From: Streptomyces harbinensis
Lineage (GTDB): Bacteria > Actinomycetota > Actinomycetes > Streptomycetales > Streptomycetaceae
Direction of reading: 5' to 3'
Assembly: GCF_900116145.1 (NCBI RefSeq)
Contig: NZ_FPAB01000012.1
Location: 62,001-126,000 of the forward strand
DNA length: 64,000 bases
Below are positions 31,124 through 42,074 of the stretch, in pieces. The position numbers were made by a program, and so were the translations under genes. The notes under the pieces were generated by a model, which was not told the origin of the DNA, did no database searches, and worked only from the letters and a program-made list of their open reading frames with translations. The first letter of the stretch is position 1. Each line of letters starts with the position of its first letter.

Positions 31124-32752
31124 TCAGGCGATCTCGTAGCGGAAGTCGGCGGGTGCGGGGCGTTCGTGGCCGAGGAGCATGATCAGCAGCGGGGCCTCGT
31201 CCGTGCCCTCCAGGTCGAGTTCCTCGCGGTAGGAGAGGTTGTCGAAGCCCAGCGCGACGCCGCAGCCGATGCCGAGCGCCGCCGCGGCCGTGTAGGTGGC
31301 CTGGGCGATGGCGCCCACCGTGGCGTTCACCAGCCGGTACCCCCGGTCGCCGACCGCCTCCAGGACGGCGCGGGTGCGTACGGTCGGCACCAGGACGACG
31401 CCCGCCTGCTCCAGGTTGTAGTTGGACAGGAAGTAGTTCTTCTGGAGGAAGGGGCCCGGCGCCCCTGCGCTCACCAGCCGCAGTGCGCGCCGCTCGGGGT
31501 CGTAGGCGTACGCCCCGGGCTCGACGCCGTCGACGTGGTTGACGAAGGCGTACAGCGTGGCGAGGCGCGCGCCGCCGCCGGCCGCGCCGCTGTCGCCGCC
31601 GAGTTCCGCGCCCGCGTGGGCGGCGGCCAGCGCCGCCGTCAGCTGGGCGGCGCTCAGCCGGCGGTGCGCCGCGAACCGGCCGAAGCTGCTGCGCCGGGCG
31701 CGCAGGGCCCGCCGTACGTTCATGGTCAGCGGCGCGGGTTCCGGCAGGTCCTGTGCGGCGGCCGGCCGCCGGGCGGGCGGGTGCGCCGCGGCCGGGGCCA
31801 GCGCGCCGGGGGCCGGGCGGTCGGTGGCACCGGCGGCGGTGGCCCGCTGCATCGCGCGCAGCGCATCGAAGGTGAGGACGCGGCGGGAGCGTTCGGCATC
31901 GGTACGGCGCACCGCGACCGGCGCGGCCTCCGCCGCCCGGCCCGCCGCCCGGCCCGCCGCCGCGCGCGGCTCCCCCGCCCAGGCCAGCGGCACCACGGCG
32001 AAGACGCCCTCCGCCTCCGGCTCCACGCCCAGCAGCCGTTGCAGCCGGGCCTCGTCGAACCACAGCGCCGGCTCGATCTCCAGCCCGCGCGCCCGGGCCC
32101 ACAGCCGCCAGGTGCCCAGCAGCGCGCCCAGGTCCATGCTCACGGCGTGGAAGGAGAAGCTGTTGTACTTGAACGCGTTCTGCCAGTACTTGATGCCGAG
32201 CACCAGGTACTGGTCGGTGGCGGCGGCCCCCGGCGCCTCCGCGCCCAGCGCCGCCCGGATCTCGCCGGTCACATCGCCGGTCAGCAGCCGCCGCATGCCG
32301 TGGTGGCGCGCGGAGTAGTAGTGCAGTCCGGGCAGTCCCGGGCCGGCGGCACCCGACGCCCAGTACACGGCCACCGGGTAGAGGCCGCCGCCGGAGGCGG
32401 TGCCGCGCGACCAGTTCGCCATCGGGTAGTTCGGCAGCGCGCTCAGATCGGTGTTGGCCTGCACGCCGAGCCGGCGGCCGGTCAGCCCGTACGAGTCGCG
32501 CAGCAGCCCGGAGAGCGCGGCGAGGTCGAACCGGCCCGGGGCCGCCTCCGTACCGCCGCCGAACAGCCCGTGGGCGACGGTCGCGCCCGCCGGCACGCCG
32601 CCGTCGTCGGCGGGCAGCGGCACCGTCCCGGTCCCCGGGTAGAACTTGGTCTTGCGCGGCCCGTCGCTCCAGTCGGGCACGAAGTCCACCGGCTCCATCG
32701 GGACCCGGCCGCGCGCCATGATCGCGTCCGCGTAGGTCTGGGCGTACCCCAT
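31124..32752 (-). CDS. SagB-type azoline dehydrogenase (two nitroreductase-like domains)
   Basis: 542 residues, FMN enzyme expected to oxidise azolines to azoles. The N-terminal half has the SagB-like signature (NYPMANWSRGTASGGGLYPVAVYWAS), followed by an Ala/Pro-rich linker (~residues 260-330) and a second nitroreductase-like domain (RALRARRSSFGRFAAHRRLS, QAGVVLVPTVRTRAVLE, AIAQATYTAAAALGIGCGVALGFDN). Start ATG 32752 with GGAG upstream. It stands 13 bp after YcaO-2. There is no fused SpaB-C domain as in LazF of lactazole. Confidence 0.9.
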   Translation of the reverse strand: MGYAQTYADAIMARGRVPMEPVDFVPDWSDGPRKTKFYPGTGTVPLPADDGGVPAGATVAHGLFGGGTEAAPGRFDLAALSGLLRDSYGLTGRRLGVQANTDLSALPNYPMANWSRGTASGGGLYPVAVYWASGAAGPGLPGLHYYSARHHGMRRLLTGDVTGEIRAALGAEAPGAAATDQYLVLGIKYWQNAFKYNSFSFHAVSMDLGALLGTWRLWARARGLEIEPALWFDEARLQRLLGVEPEAEGVFAVVPLAWAGEPRAAAGRAAGRAAEAAPVAVRRTDAERSRRVLTFDALRAMQRATAAGATDRPAPGALAPAAAHPPARRPAAAQDLPEPAPLTMNVRRALRARRSSFGRFAAHRRLSAAQLTAALAAAHAGAELGGDSGAAGGGARLATLYAFVNHVDGVEPGAYAYDPERRALRLVSAGAPGPFLQKNYFLSNYNLEQAGVVLVPTVRTRAVLEAVGDRGYRLVNATVGAIAQATYTAAAALGIGCGVALGFDNLSYREELDLEGTDEAPLLIMLLGHERPAPADFRYEIA

Positions 32753-32765
32753 GGGTTGGCTCCGA

Positions 32766-34658
32766 TCAGGGGAAGGGGTGGGGGGCGGGGTTGAACTCGG
32801 CCGGGGTGAGGTCGGTGGTGCGCAGCCCTGCCTCGCGCAGCGCGGTGCGCAGCCGGGGCATGCCGAGCGCCCGCTGTCTGGCCCAGCCGAAGTCGATGGG
32901 CAGCAGCCCGGGGACCAGCACCGAGACGGTGGTCAGGCCGAGATCGCGCTGTTCCGGCATGGTCTGGTCGACGACGATCACATCGAAGCCGGCGGCGGTG
33001 ACGGCGGCCGTACAGGCGGCCAGGTCCTCGCGGATGTCGCCGGAGACGGCCGGGACCGTACCGTCCCCGAACCGGTCCGCCAGCGGATGGCGCCGGCCGC
33101 GCGGTCCGTCCAGCAGGAAGGCGGCGTGCTCGCCCATCTCCGGGACGCCGTACACCAGCGGGTGGTCGTGCAGGGCCCGCACCAGGTCGAAGTCGGCGGC
33201 CATGGCGCGCAGCCGTGCCTCGTCGCGCTCGGTGCGGCCGGTGAGGTTGACGGCGTCGGTGGCGATCTCGCACAGCGCGGAGGCGAGCGCGGACTCCGGG
33301 TCGAGGCCGGCGCCGGCGCCGAAGCACATCCGGCCCATGCCACCGTCTGGGCGGGCGGCGACGGCGGTGATCACCGGGACGGGGAAGCTGATCCGGGTGT
33401 CGAAGAACCGCGCCTCGTAGCCGTACATCGCCAGCCGGTCCACCATGTGCCGGGTGGCGGGGCGGGTGCTGGAGTACGGGTCGAGTTCGGGGAGGGCGGC
33501 GCGGCCGTACCAGGCGAGCAGGAACGCGTCGCGCTCGATGACCTCCATGAGCCCGAAGTAGACGGCCTCCTCCAGTGAGCCGCCGGAGGCGCAGCCGTTG
33601 GAGGACTCCTGGACGAAACGGTTCTCCAGGCCGGGCGCGTGGTAGTACGTCAGCACCTCGGGCACCAGCAGCGGGCGGTCCTCGCGCAGCGAGTGGCCCC
33701 ACACCCAGGGCACGACGCGGTCCGGGGCGAACGGCGGGATGTGCGGGTTGGCGCGGTGGAACGCGTCCGAGTACAGCCCGCAGAGGCGCGGATCGAGCGC
33801 GGGCACGCCCCGGGCGCGCAACCCGTCGAGGCTGTCGCGGACGGCGGCGGTACGGGCCCGGGCGCGCATGCCCGCGTACCGTTCCAGTCCCTCCAGGATC
33901 CCGATGCGCACGCTGTGCCCGAAGGTGTCGGCGTGCCCGCCCCAGAACGTTTCGCGCAGGTACGCGCCCGAACGCAGCGAGAAGCAGCCGATGGTCGCCG
34001 AGGTCGAGGTGGAGGAGATGTCGTGGACGACGCCGGGCCCGAGCGCCCCGCACACCGGGTTGGCGTAGGCAGCGGTGGGCAGGTCGTAGGAGCCGATGTC
34101 CCGGACCCGGAAGGTGCCGGGCCGGTGCTTGGGCGCGGGGCGCAGGGTGAGCGTGGCGGCCTCGGCGGTGTCGGGTTCGGTACGGCCGCAGGCGGGGCAT
34201 TCGGGGTCGGGCAGCAGCGGGTAGCGGCGGACGCCGAGGGTCTGGAGGTCGATGAGGTGGACGGCGGCGCGCGGCCCGCCGGCCGCCTCGCGTGCGGCGA
34301 TGAGCGCGGTGACGGCGTCGGCGGCGAACGGCGTGGCGTACGGGGAGGGGCCGGCGGCCCGGGTGGCCGGCGGGGCACCGGGGGCGGCCGGGTCGGTGGG
34401 CAGTTCCAGGGCGTCGCGCAGGGCGACGGACCTGACGGACTGCCAGCGGCGCTCCAGGCAGCGGGCGCACGGGCGCGTCGTGCCACCGTCCGGGGCGGGC
34501 AGCGGGCCGACGACCGCGTAGCGGCCGTAGAGACGGACGGGGACCCGCCGCCCGTCGACCGGGCTGGTGTCGGTGAGCGCGTCGCGGAGGCCGAGCGGCG
34601 CCACGTCGGTGCCGGGGCGGGCGCGGTCGATGAGGGCGGCCAGGTCAGCGGTGGGCAC
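32766..34658 (-). CDS. YcaO-domain cyclodehydratase, paralogue 2
   Basis: 630 residues with the same layout as paralogue 1: cysteine pairs (TRPCARCLERRW, DPECPACGRTEP), YcaO motifs around RIGILEGLERYAG and SNGCASGGSLEEAVYFGLMEVIERDAFLLAWYG, and the same terminal NPAPHPFP. GTG 34658 is preferred: GGAGGTGCCCC is directly upstream and the start aligns with the size of paralogue 1. It lies between the ThiF-like partner and the dehydrogenase, the standard order of azole synthetases, so it is likely the main cyclodehydratase; the other paralogue may take other residues. Confidence 0.92.
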   Translation of the reverse strand: MPTADLAALIDRARPGTDVAPLGLRDALTDTSPVDGRRVPVRLYGRYAVVGPLPAPDGGTTRPCARCLERRWQSVRSVALRDALELPTDPAAPGAPPATRAAGPSPYATPFAADAVTALIAAREAAGGPRAAVHLIDLQTLGVRRYPLLPDPECPACGRTEPDTAEAATLTLRPAPKHRPGTFRVRDIGSYDLPTAAYANPVCGALGPGVVHDISSTSTSATIGCFSLRSGAYLRETFWGGHADTFGHSVRIGILEGLERYAGMRARARTAAVRDSLDGLRARGVPALDPRLCGLYSDAFHRANPHIPPFAPDRVVPWVWGHSLREDRPLLVPEVLTYYHAPGLENRFVQESSNGCASGGSLEEAVYFGLMEVIERDAFLLAWYGRAALPELDPYSSTRPATRHMVDRLAMYGYEARFFDTRISFPVPVITAVAARPDGGMGRMCFGAGAGLDPESALASALCEIATDAVNLTGRTERDEARLRAMAADFDLVRALHDHPLVYGVPEMGEHAAFLLDGPRGRRHPLADRFGDGTVPAVSGDIREDLAACTAAVTAAGFDVIVVDQTMPEQRDLGLTTVSVLVPGLLPIDFGWARQRALGMPRLRTALREAGLRTTDLTPAEFNPAPHPFP

Positions 34659-34735
34659 GGGGCACCTCCGGGGCGCCGGGGCGCGGGGCGTGGCGACGGG
34701 CCGGGGCAGTGGGACGGGGACGGTGGCGGCGGCGG

Positions 34736-36970
34736 TCAGGGGCGGGCATCGGCGGCCTCCGTCAGCAGGATCCGGGCCGTGTGCAGGCCGCCGGCCGCGA
34801 GGTCGGCGGGAGTGGTGTCGGCGTACAGGACGTCGCGGCCCGCCGCGCGCAGCCGCTCCAGCACGGTGTCCGGGGTGGTGTCCGGGGCGGCCGGGGCGGG
34901 GGTGTCGGTGACGGCGAGGGCGCCGGGGGCGAGGTCGGGCAGCAGCGGGTCGCCGGAGTCGGCGTCCGGCAGCTGGGCCTGGCCGAGCAGATCGCGCAGC
35001 GCGGTGACCGCCGCCGCCCGGCGGCCGAGGTCGGCACCGATCGCCCACCGGCCGTCCGCCGCGCGGGCCAGCACCACATGGGCGCCGGAACGTTCCGCCT
35101 CGCCGAGATCGAGCAGCTCGACGGCGAGATCGAGCCGCCGCGCCGAGGTGTACAGGAACGTCAGCTCGGCGTCGTCGGCGTCGGCCACGCCGCTCCCCCC
35201 GGTCTCGCCCGCGCCGTCGCCACCCGCCGCGCCGTCGCCCGCCGCGTCAGCGGCTCGCGCGCCGTCGCCCGCCGCCCCCGTGCCGTCCCCGGTCACCGGC
35301 TCCAGGGGCCGGATGCGGGTGGTGCCGCGCAGCGCGTGGGTCAGTGCGTCCAGTGCCAGCGCCGACAGCAGCGCGTGCCCGGCCGCCTCCGCCGCACTCT
35401 CGCCCGCGCCGGTGCCGCCGCTGCCCACCACCTGCCGCCCGTCGCGGTTGTGCGGGCCGTAGGGGCGCAGCGCGGCGGCGGGGACGGCGGTCCGTTCCTT
35501 GGTCAGCAGCGAGGTGGCGGCGCTCCACGCCGCGACCTGCTCCGTCCGCCCGGCGAGCGCCACCGGCAGGGCGCCGGGTCCGCCGGGCAGCAGCGGCGCC
35601 GGGACGACGCGTTCCACGTACACGGCCGCCGCCGTGCGCAGCGCGCGGAGCCGGGCGCCCGCCAGGTGGTGCACGTCGAAGGCGGCGAGGGTGCGGCGAC
35701 CTCCCGCGCTGCCCAGCGGAAGTTCCAGCCGGGCCACCTTGAGCGGCAGCTGGGTCAGCGATTCATCGTCGTAGCGGGCGAAGACCCCGGCGTGCGGCCG
35801 GACCAGGGCGGTGGCCAGGGTGTTCAGCCGGTCCACCAGAGCCTCGGCGTCGCGTGCCGAGGCCACTGTCGCGGTCCGGGCCACGCTCAGCGCGTCGGGC
35901 AGCGGCGCGGCCGTGGCGCCGGTCGTCTCCGTGCCGCCGCCCGGCACGCTGCCGGGGCCGCACAGCTGGCAGCGCGGGTGGGGGCGCAGCGGTTCGGCGA
36001 CGACGTCCAGCGAGTCGAGATCCTGGATGAGGATCTGACCCTCCGTCTCGGCGGGCAGCGCGCCGGTCGCCGTGCGGAAGACCTCGTAGCCGAGCAGGTT
36101 CCCGGTCATCGCGGCGATCGGCCCGGTGAGCGGTCCGCCGTCCGGCGCGCCGGGTTCGGTGACGGCGCCGGAGGCGATCTCGCTCCAGCGTTCGGCGGCG
36201 GCCTGGGCGTCCACCGAGGCGCCCAGCCGCAGCAGGGCGCAGGAGACGCAGCCGCTGCCGCCGGGCACGGCGGCGGGGCCGGTGACGACCCGCTCGCCGA
36301 AGGTCCACACCGGGATGACGCGCTGTCCGGCGGGCAGTCCGGCCGACAGCAGCGCGTGGGTGCGGATCAGCGCGTCGGCGCCGGTGACCAGGACCACGTC
36401 GGCGTCCGCCGCCCCGGCCCCGGCGGTGACCCGCGCCCCCGCCTCGGCGGCCTCCTCCCGTACCCGCTCGGTGACCTGCTCCGCCGTGACGGCGGCGGCG
36501 CCGTTGCGGATCAGGCTGAGCTGCGCCCACTCGGCCGTCTCCCCGGTGCCCAGGACCAGCACCCGGGTGTCGCGGAACCGGGCGAACCGCCGCCGCGCGT
36601 CGTCCGCGTAGTGGTCGACGTAGGCGATCTGGGCGGCGAACCGCTCGGCGACCTCCGCCGTCAGCACGTCCGCGTCGCCCGCCGCCGGTTCGCGGGCGTC
36701 GCGCGCGAAGTCCCGTTCGAGGAGCTGGCCGACGAGCGAGGCGACCATCGCGCGCTGCTGGTCGCCCATGCCGGCGCAGATCTCGCGCAGCGGCGTGCCG
36801 CCGTCCAGGTGCGGTACCAGCAGGGTGGCGAACTTGTAGGCGGTGCGCCCGGTCAGGTGGAAGCCGCCGTCGGCGTTGTGGAACAGGACCCCGCCCGGGG
36901 TCCGGGTGTACAGCACGTCGCGCCGGATGCGCGGACGGGTGCCGGCGAGGTTGTCGAACGCTGCGGCCAT
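34736..36970 (-). CDS. Ocin-ThiF-like TOMM partner protein with leader-binding (RRE) domain
   Basis: 744 residues. The N-terminal ~90 residues look like a PqqD-type RRE (RIRRDVLYTRTPGGVLFHNADGGFHLTG), which binds the precursor leader. A degenerate E1-like Rossmann motif follows (TRVLVLGTGETAEWAQLSLIRNG), then cysteine pairs (GCVSCALL, RCQLCG) and a C-terminal domain with Ala/Gly-rich insertions near residues 570-610. Such proteins present the precursor to the YcaO enzyme. The start ATG follows the SARP stop by 7 bp. It is the only partner gene in view for two YcaO proteins. Confidence 0.9.
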   Translation of the reverse strand: MAAAFDNLAGTRPRIRRDVLYTRTPGGVLFHNADGGFHLTGRTAYKFATLLVPHLDGGTPLREICAGMGDQQRAMVASLVGQLLERDFARDAREPAAGDADVLTAEVAERFAAQIAYVDHYADDARRRFARFRDTRVLVLGTGETAEWAQLSLIRNGAAAVTAEQVTERVREEAAEAGARVTAGAGAADADVVLVTGADALIRTHALLSAGLPAGQRVIPVWTFGERVVTGPAAVPGGSGCVSCALLRLGASVDAQAAAERWSEIASGAVTEPGAPDGGPLTGPIAAMTGNLLGYEVFRTATGALPAETEGQILIQDLDSLDVVAEPLRPHPRCQLCGPGSVPGGGTETTGATAAPLPDALSVARTATVASARDAEALVDRLNTLATALVRPHAGVFARYDDESLTQLPLKVARLELPLGSAGGRRTLAAFDVHHLAGARLRALRTAAAVYVERVVPAPLLPGGPGALPVALAGRTEQVAAWSAATSLLTKERTAVPAAALRPYGPHNRDGRQVVGSGGTGAGESAAEAAGHALLSALALDALTHALRGTTRIRPLEPVTGDGTGAAGDGARAADAAGDGAAGGDGAGETGGSGVADADDAELTFLYTSARRLDLAVELLDLGEAERSGAHVVLARAADGRWAIGADLGRRAAAVTALRDLLGQAQLPDADSGDPLLPDLAPGALAVTDTPAPAAPDTTPDTVLERLRAAGRDVLYADTTPADLAAGGLHTARILLTEAADARP

Positions 36971-36977
36971 GCCTGTC

Positions 36978-38786
36978 TCACACCTTCTGTCGGTCTCGGG
37001 TTCTGGCGTAGCCCCGCAGCAGTGGATGCATGCGGTACGGGCCGGGCGGCCCGTCCTCCAGCAGGCCGGCGTCGGCCAGGCGCTCCAGGGCGGTCTCGGT
37101 CTCGGACTCGGTCAGGTCGAACGGGCCGGCCACGGCGCCCGCCGCGTCGGCGGGGTGGAAGCGCTCGCGGCCGAGCCGGCCGAGCGCCGCGAACACCTCG
37201 GGCAGCGGCGGGGCGAGCCGGGCCAGGGCGCCGTCCAGTACCCGGGGGACGGACAGCCGCGGGTCGTCGGGGAGGGCGAGCCGGGCGAGCGGGTCGTCGG
37301 TGAGCCAGCCCACCGCGTCGGCGAGCCGCAGCGCGGGGCGGGTGAGCAGCCGGGCGGCGGCGATGCGCAGGGCGAGCGGGTGACGCCCGCACAGCAGGGC
37401 GAGTTCGGCGGCGGCGCCGGGTTCCGCGGCGACCCGTTCGGGGCCGAGGGCGGCGCGCAGCAGGTCGTGGGCCTCGGCGGGGGTGAAGGTGTCGAGCCGG
37501 GTGACCCGGCCGCCGTGGGTGGCGACGAGGGCGGCGAGGTGGCGGCGGCTGGTGACGAGGGTGGCGGCGCCGCGCCGGGCGGACAGCAGCGGGCGGACCC
37601 GGTCGGGGTCGGTGACGTCGTCGAGGACGAGCAGGGTGTGCGGGTCGGCGTCCGCCCGCGGTTCGGTGGCGGGGTCGGCCAGGTCGAGGAGCCGGCAGCC
37701 GCCGGGGAACCGGTCGCGGACGAGGTCGGCGACGTGCCGGGCGAGTGCGGTCTTGCCGATGCCGGGGGCGCCGCAGATGAGTTCGGTACCGGGGCGGTCG
37801 CCGGTGAGCCGGGCCACCAGGGCGGCGGTCTCGGTGGCGCGTCCGGTGAAGGAGGGCACCGGTGTCCAGTGGCCGGGGGCGGTGCTGTCGGCGGCCGGCG
37901 GCGCGTCGGCCGCCGCACCCGGTACGGGCAGGGCGGGCGGTACGGGCTGCCGGGGCCGGGCCGGGGCGGCCGGCGGCAGCGCGGCGGTCTCCGGCGCCGC
38001 GGGCAGGGCGGGTGGTGTGCTCGCCGGGGCCGGGCCGCCCAGGTCCTCGCCGCGCAGGATGGCGAGTTCGAGTTTCTGGAGCGCGGGCGAGGGATCGACG
38101 CCGAGTTCGTCGCGCAGGTACTCCTTGAACTGCCGGTACTCGCTCAGCGCCTCGGACTGCCGCCCGGTGCGGTACAGGGCCTCGATCAGCTGTTCGCGGA
38201 ACCGGCCGTGGCTGGGGTGGTCCCGGGTGGCGCTCCACAGTTCGACCAGGGCGGCGCCGCAGTCGCCGAGCGCCAGTTCCAGGTCGCACACCCGCTCCAC
38301 GGTGCGCAGCCGCTCCTCCACCAGGCGCGGCACCTCGTCGCGGTGCATGGTCGGGGAGCGGACGTTGGCGAGCAGCGCGCCCTGCCACAGGGTCAGGGCG
38401 TGGCGCAGCGCGGCGAGTTCGGCGGCCGGGTCGTCGCCGAGCGCGGTGGCGTGCCGGACGCGGGCGCGGAACTCGATGAGGTCGAGCGTCCGTTCGTCGG
38501 CGGTGATGCGGTAGCCGCCGGGCGCGGCCTCGATGGGGGTGTCCAGCACGTGCTGGCGTTCGAAGAGCCGGCGCAGCCGCAGGACGCAGGTCTGGAGGGC
38601 GGCCTTGGCGGTGGCGGGCTGGTCGTCGCCCCAGATCATCTGCTGGAGGTAGCCGGCGGAGACGATGGTGTTGGAGCGCAGGAGCAGGGCGGCCAGCAGG
38701 TTGGTGGGTTTGGAGGGACCCAGGACGACGGTCTCGGTGCCGTCGGTGATGCTGAGGGGGCCCAGGAGCTGGAAGCGTACGGCCAC
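36978..38786 (-). CDS. SARP-family activator with NB-ARC domain
   Basis: 602 residues: N-terminal OmpR-type winged helix plus bacterial transcriptional activation domain (RFQLLGPLSITDGTETVVLGPSKPTNLLAALLLRSNTIVSAGYLQQMIWG; RFREQLIEALYRTGRQSEALSEYR), a Pro/Ala linker at ~255-320, then an NTPase domain with Walker A ELICGAPGIGKTALARHV and Walker B LLVLDDV. No C-terminal TPR tail, so it is shorter than AfsR (~990). GTG 38786 has GGGGAG close by. It is the first gene of the leftward RiPP operon and presumably its activator. I saw no TTA codon in it. Confidence 0.92.
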   Translation of the reverse strand: MAVRFQLLGPLSITDGTETVVLGPSKPTNLLAALLLRSNTIVSAGYLQQMIWGDDQPATAKAALQTCVLRLRRLFERQHVLDTPIEAAPGGYRITADERTLDLIEFRARVRHATALGDDPAAELAALRHALTLWQGALLANVRSPTMHRDEVPRLVEERLRTVERVCDLELALGDCGAALVELWSATRDHPSHGRFREQLIEALYRTGRQSEALSEYRQFKEYLRDELGVDPSPALQKLELAILRGEDLGGPAPASTPPALPAAPETAALPPAAPARPRQPVPPALPVPGAAADAPPAADSTAPGHWTPVPSFTGRATETAALVARLTGDRPGTELICGAPGIGKTALARHVADLVRDRFPGGCRLLDLADPATEPRADADPHTLLVLDDVTDPDRVRPLLSARRGAATLVTSRRHLAALVATHGGRVTRLDTFTPAEAHDLLRAALGPERVAAEPGAAAELALLCGRHPLALRIAAARLLTRPALRLADAVGWLTDDPLARLALPDDPRLSVPRVLDGALARLAPPLPEVFAALGRLGRERFHPADAAGAVAGPFDLTESETETALERLADAGLLEDGPPGPYRMHPLLRGYARTRDRQKV

Positions 38787-38819
38787 CGCGCTCCCCCTCC
38801 CCGTTCCGTCCTGCCTGTT

Positions 38820-38915
38820 GTTCGGTGTCCCGAACGGTACGGACGGCGTGTGCGGCGCGGGGAGGGGCGGCGGCGTCAGCTTCTTGCAGGGGTGCTGCTC
38901 AGGTTGCTGTCAGAA
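38820..38915 (-). promoter_or_regulatory. Upstream control region of the SARP-led operon
   Basis: Contains the inverted repeat GTTCGG-TGTC-CCGAAC (38820-38835) about 35-50 bp before the GTG. Farther upstream on the minus strand is an 11-bp direct repeat, CTGACAGCAAC followed at once by CTGAGCAGCAC, typical in period of SARP-binding repeats. It includes TTCTGACAGC, identical to part of the operator upstream of the precursor gene. Confidence 0.45.
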
Positions 38916-38929
38916 GTGGCACAAGCGGG

Positions 38930-39538
38930 TCAGTTCCGCCAGGGCGCGTAGTGCGGGTTGTCCACGCAGTCCGACATGATCTCGGTGTTGGTGGTCTTGT
39001 CGATGGGGCAGGCGCCTGCGATGAAGGCGGGGTCGATGCCGCCGGGGAAGGCGACTTCGGCCTGGTGGGCGTACTTGTGGTCGTCGCCGATGGTGGCGTT
39101 GACGTCGATGCCGCCGGGCGCGTCGATGTAGTAGTTGTAGGCGGCCTTGCGCCAGTCCTTGTACAGGTCGTGGTCGTAGGTGGTGCTGACGAACGGCGAG
39201 GGCTGGTTGTTGAGCACGTACGCCTGGAGGTCGTACTGCCCGGTCGCGGTGTCCCAGGGCAGGAAGCCCTCTTCGAAGATGATCTCGGGGCCGCGGGATT
39301 CGGCGCGGTACAGCTGGCGGCAGTTGTCGCGGTAGGACGGCTCGGGGGTGATCCGGTCGAGGTCGACGTCCTGGACGGCGGCGGCGTGCAGCCGGTCCTC
39401 GACGACGGGGCAGACCACGGCGGTGGCGGTGGCCGCGCCGGTCGTGGCGCCGGCGGTGGTGAACAGCAGGGCGAGCGGCAGCGCAACGGCCGCCGCGCGG
39501 CGGGTGATCCGGGTGGTGATCCGGGTGGTGAAGGTCAT
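38930..39538 (-). CDS. Secreted mono-ADP-ribosyltransferase, Scabin/pierisin-like
   Basis: 202 residues with a Sec-type signal (Arg-rich start, hydrophobic core AAAVALPLALLFTTAG, likely cleavage near residue 40). The mature part carries the R-STS-E triad in order: Arg78 in LYRAESRGPEIIFEEGF, Ser118-Thr119-Thr120 in PFVSTTYDHD, and Gln159-Ala160-Glu161 in HQAEVAFPGGI, together with NYYIDAPGGIDVN; Q-x-E is the ARTT signature of the Scabin group, which modifies guanine in DNA or nucleosides. It lies 42 bp downstream of glgX and just upstream of the SARP gene's control region, on the same strand. No immunity gene is obvious, consistent with a purely extracellular toxin. Cys43, 73, 177 and 191 could form disulfides. 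Confidence 0.85.
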   Translation of the reverse strand: MTFTTRITTRITRRAAAVALPLALLFTTAGATTGAATATAVVCPVVEDRLHAAAVQDVDLDRITPEPSYRDNCRQLYRAESRGPEIIFEEGFLPWDTATGQYDLQAYVLNNQPSPFVSTTYDHDLYKDWRKAAYNYYIDAPGGIDVNATIGDDHKYAHQAEVAFPGGIDPAFIAGACPIDKTTNTEIMSDCVDNPHYAPWRN

Positions 39539-39580
39539 GCCGCACACCTTGGCGCCGCACCGCGCGCCCGTCCCGCAACG

Positions 39581-41803
<2,223 letters not shown>

Positions 41804-42074
41804 GTCCGGCCTCCTGAAGTCGGGTGGGGCTGTGGGGTGCTGACGGTTCTCCCGGTGCGGGGGAAGACCACCGCGGCAGGTCCCCTTTGCCGGGATTAGG
41901 GCATTTTGCCATGGCGGTCGTCAGGACTGTTGACATCGGGGCGCGGAACTGCGACGGAACGGTGACAAACGGCGGCCGTTCCCCCGCGCACGGTGTGATT
42001 ACCTGGCCGGAGAGGGGATTTCCCGCGGGCTGGACGTCCCCGGGCGTGTGGGTTGAGTGAGGGAGAACGTGAGC

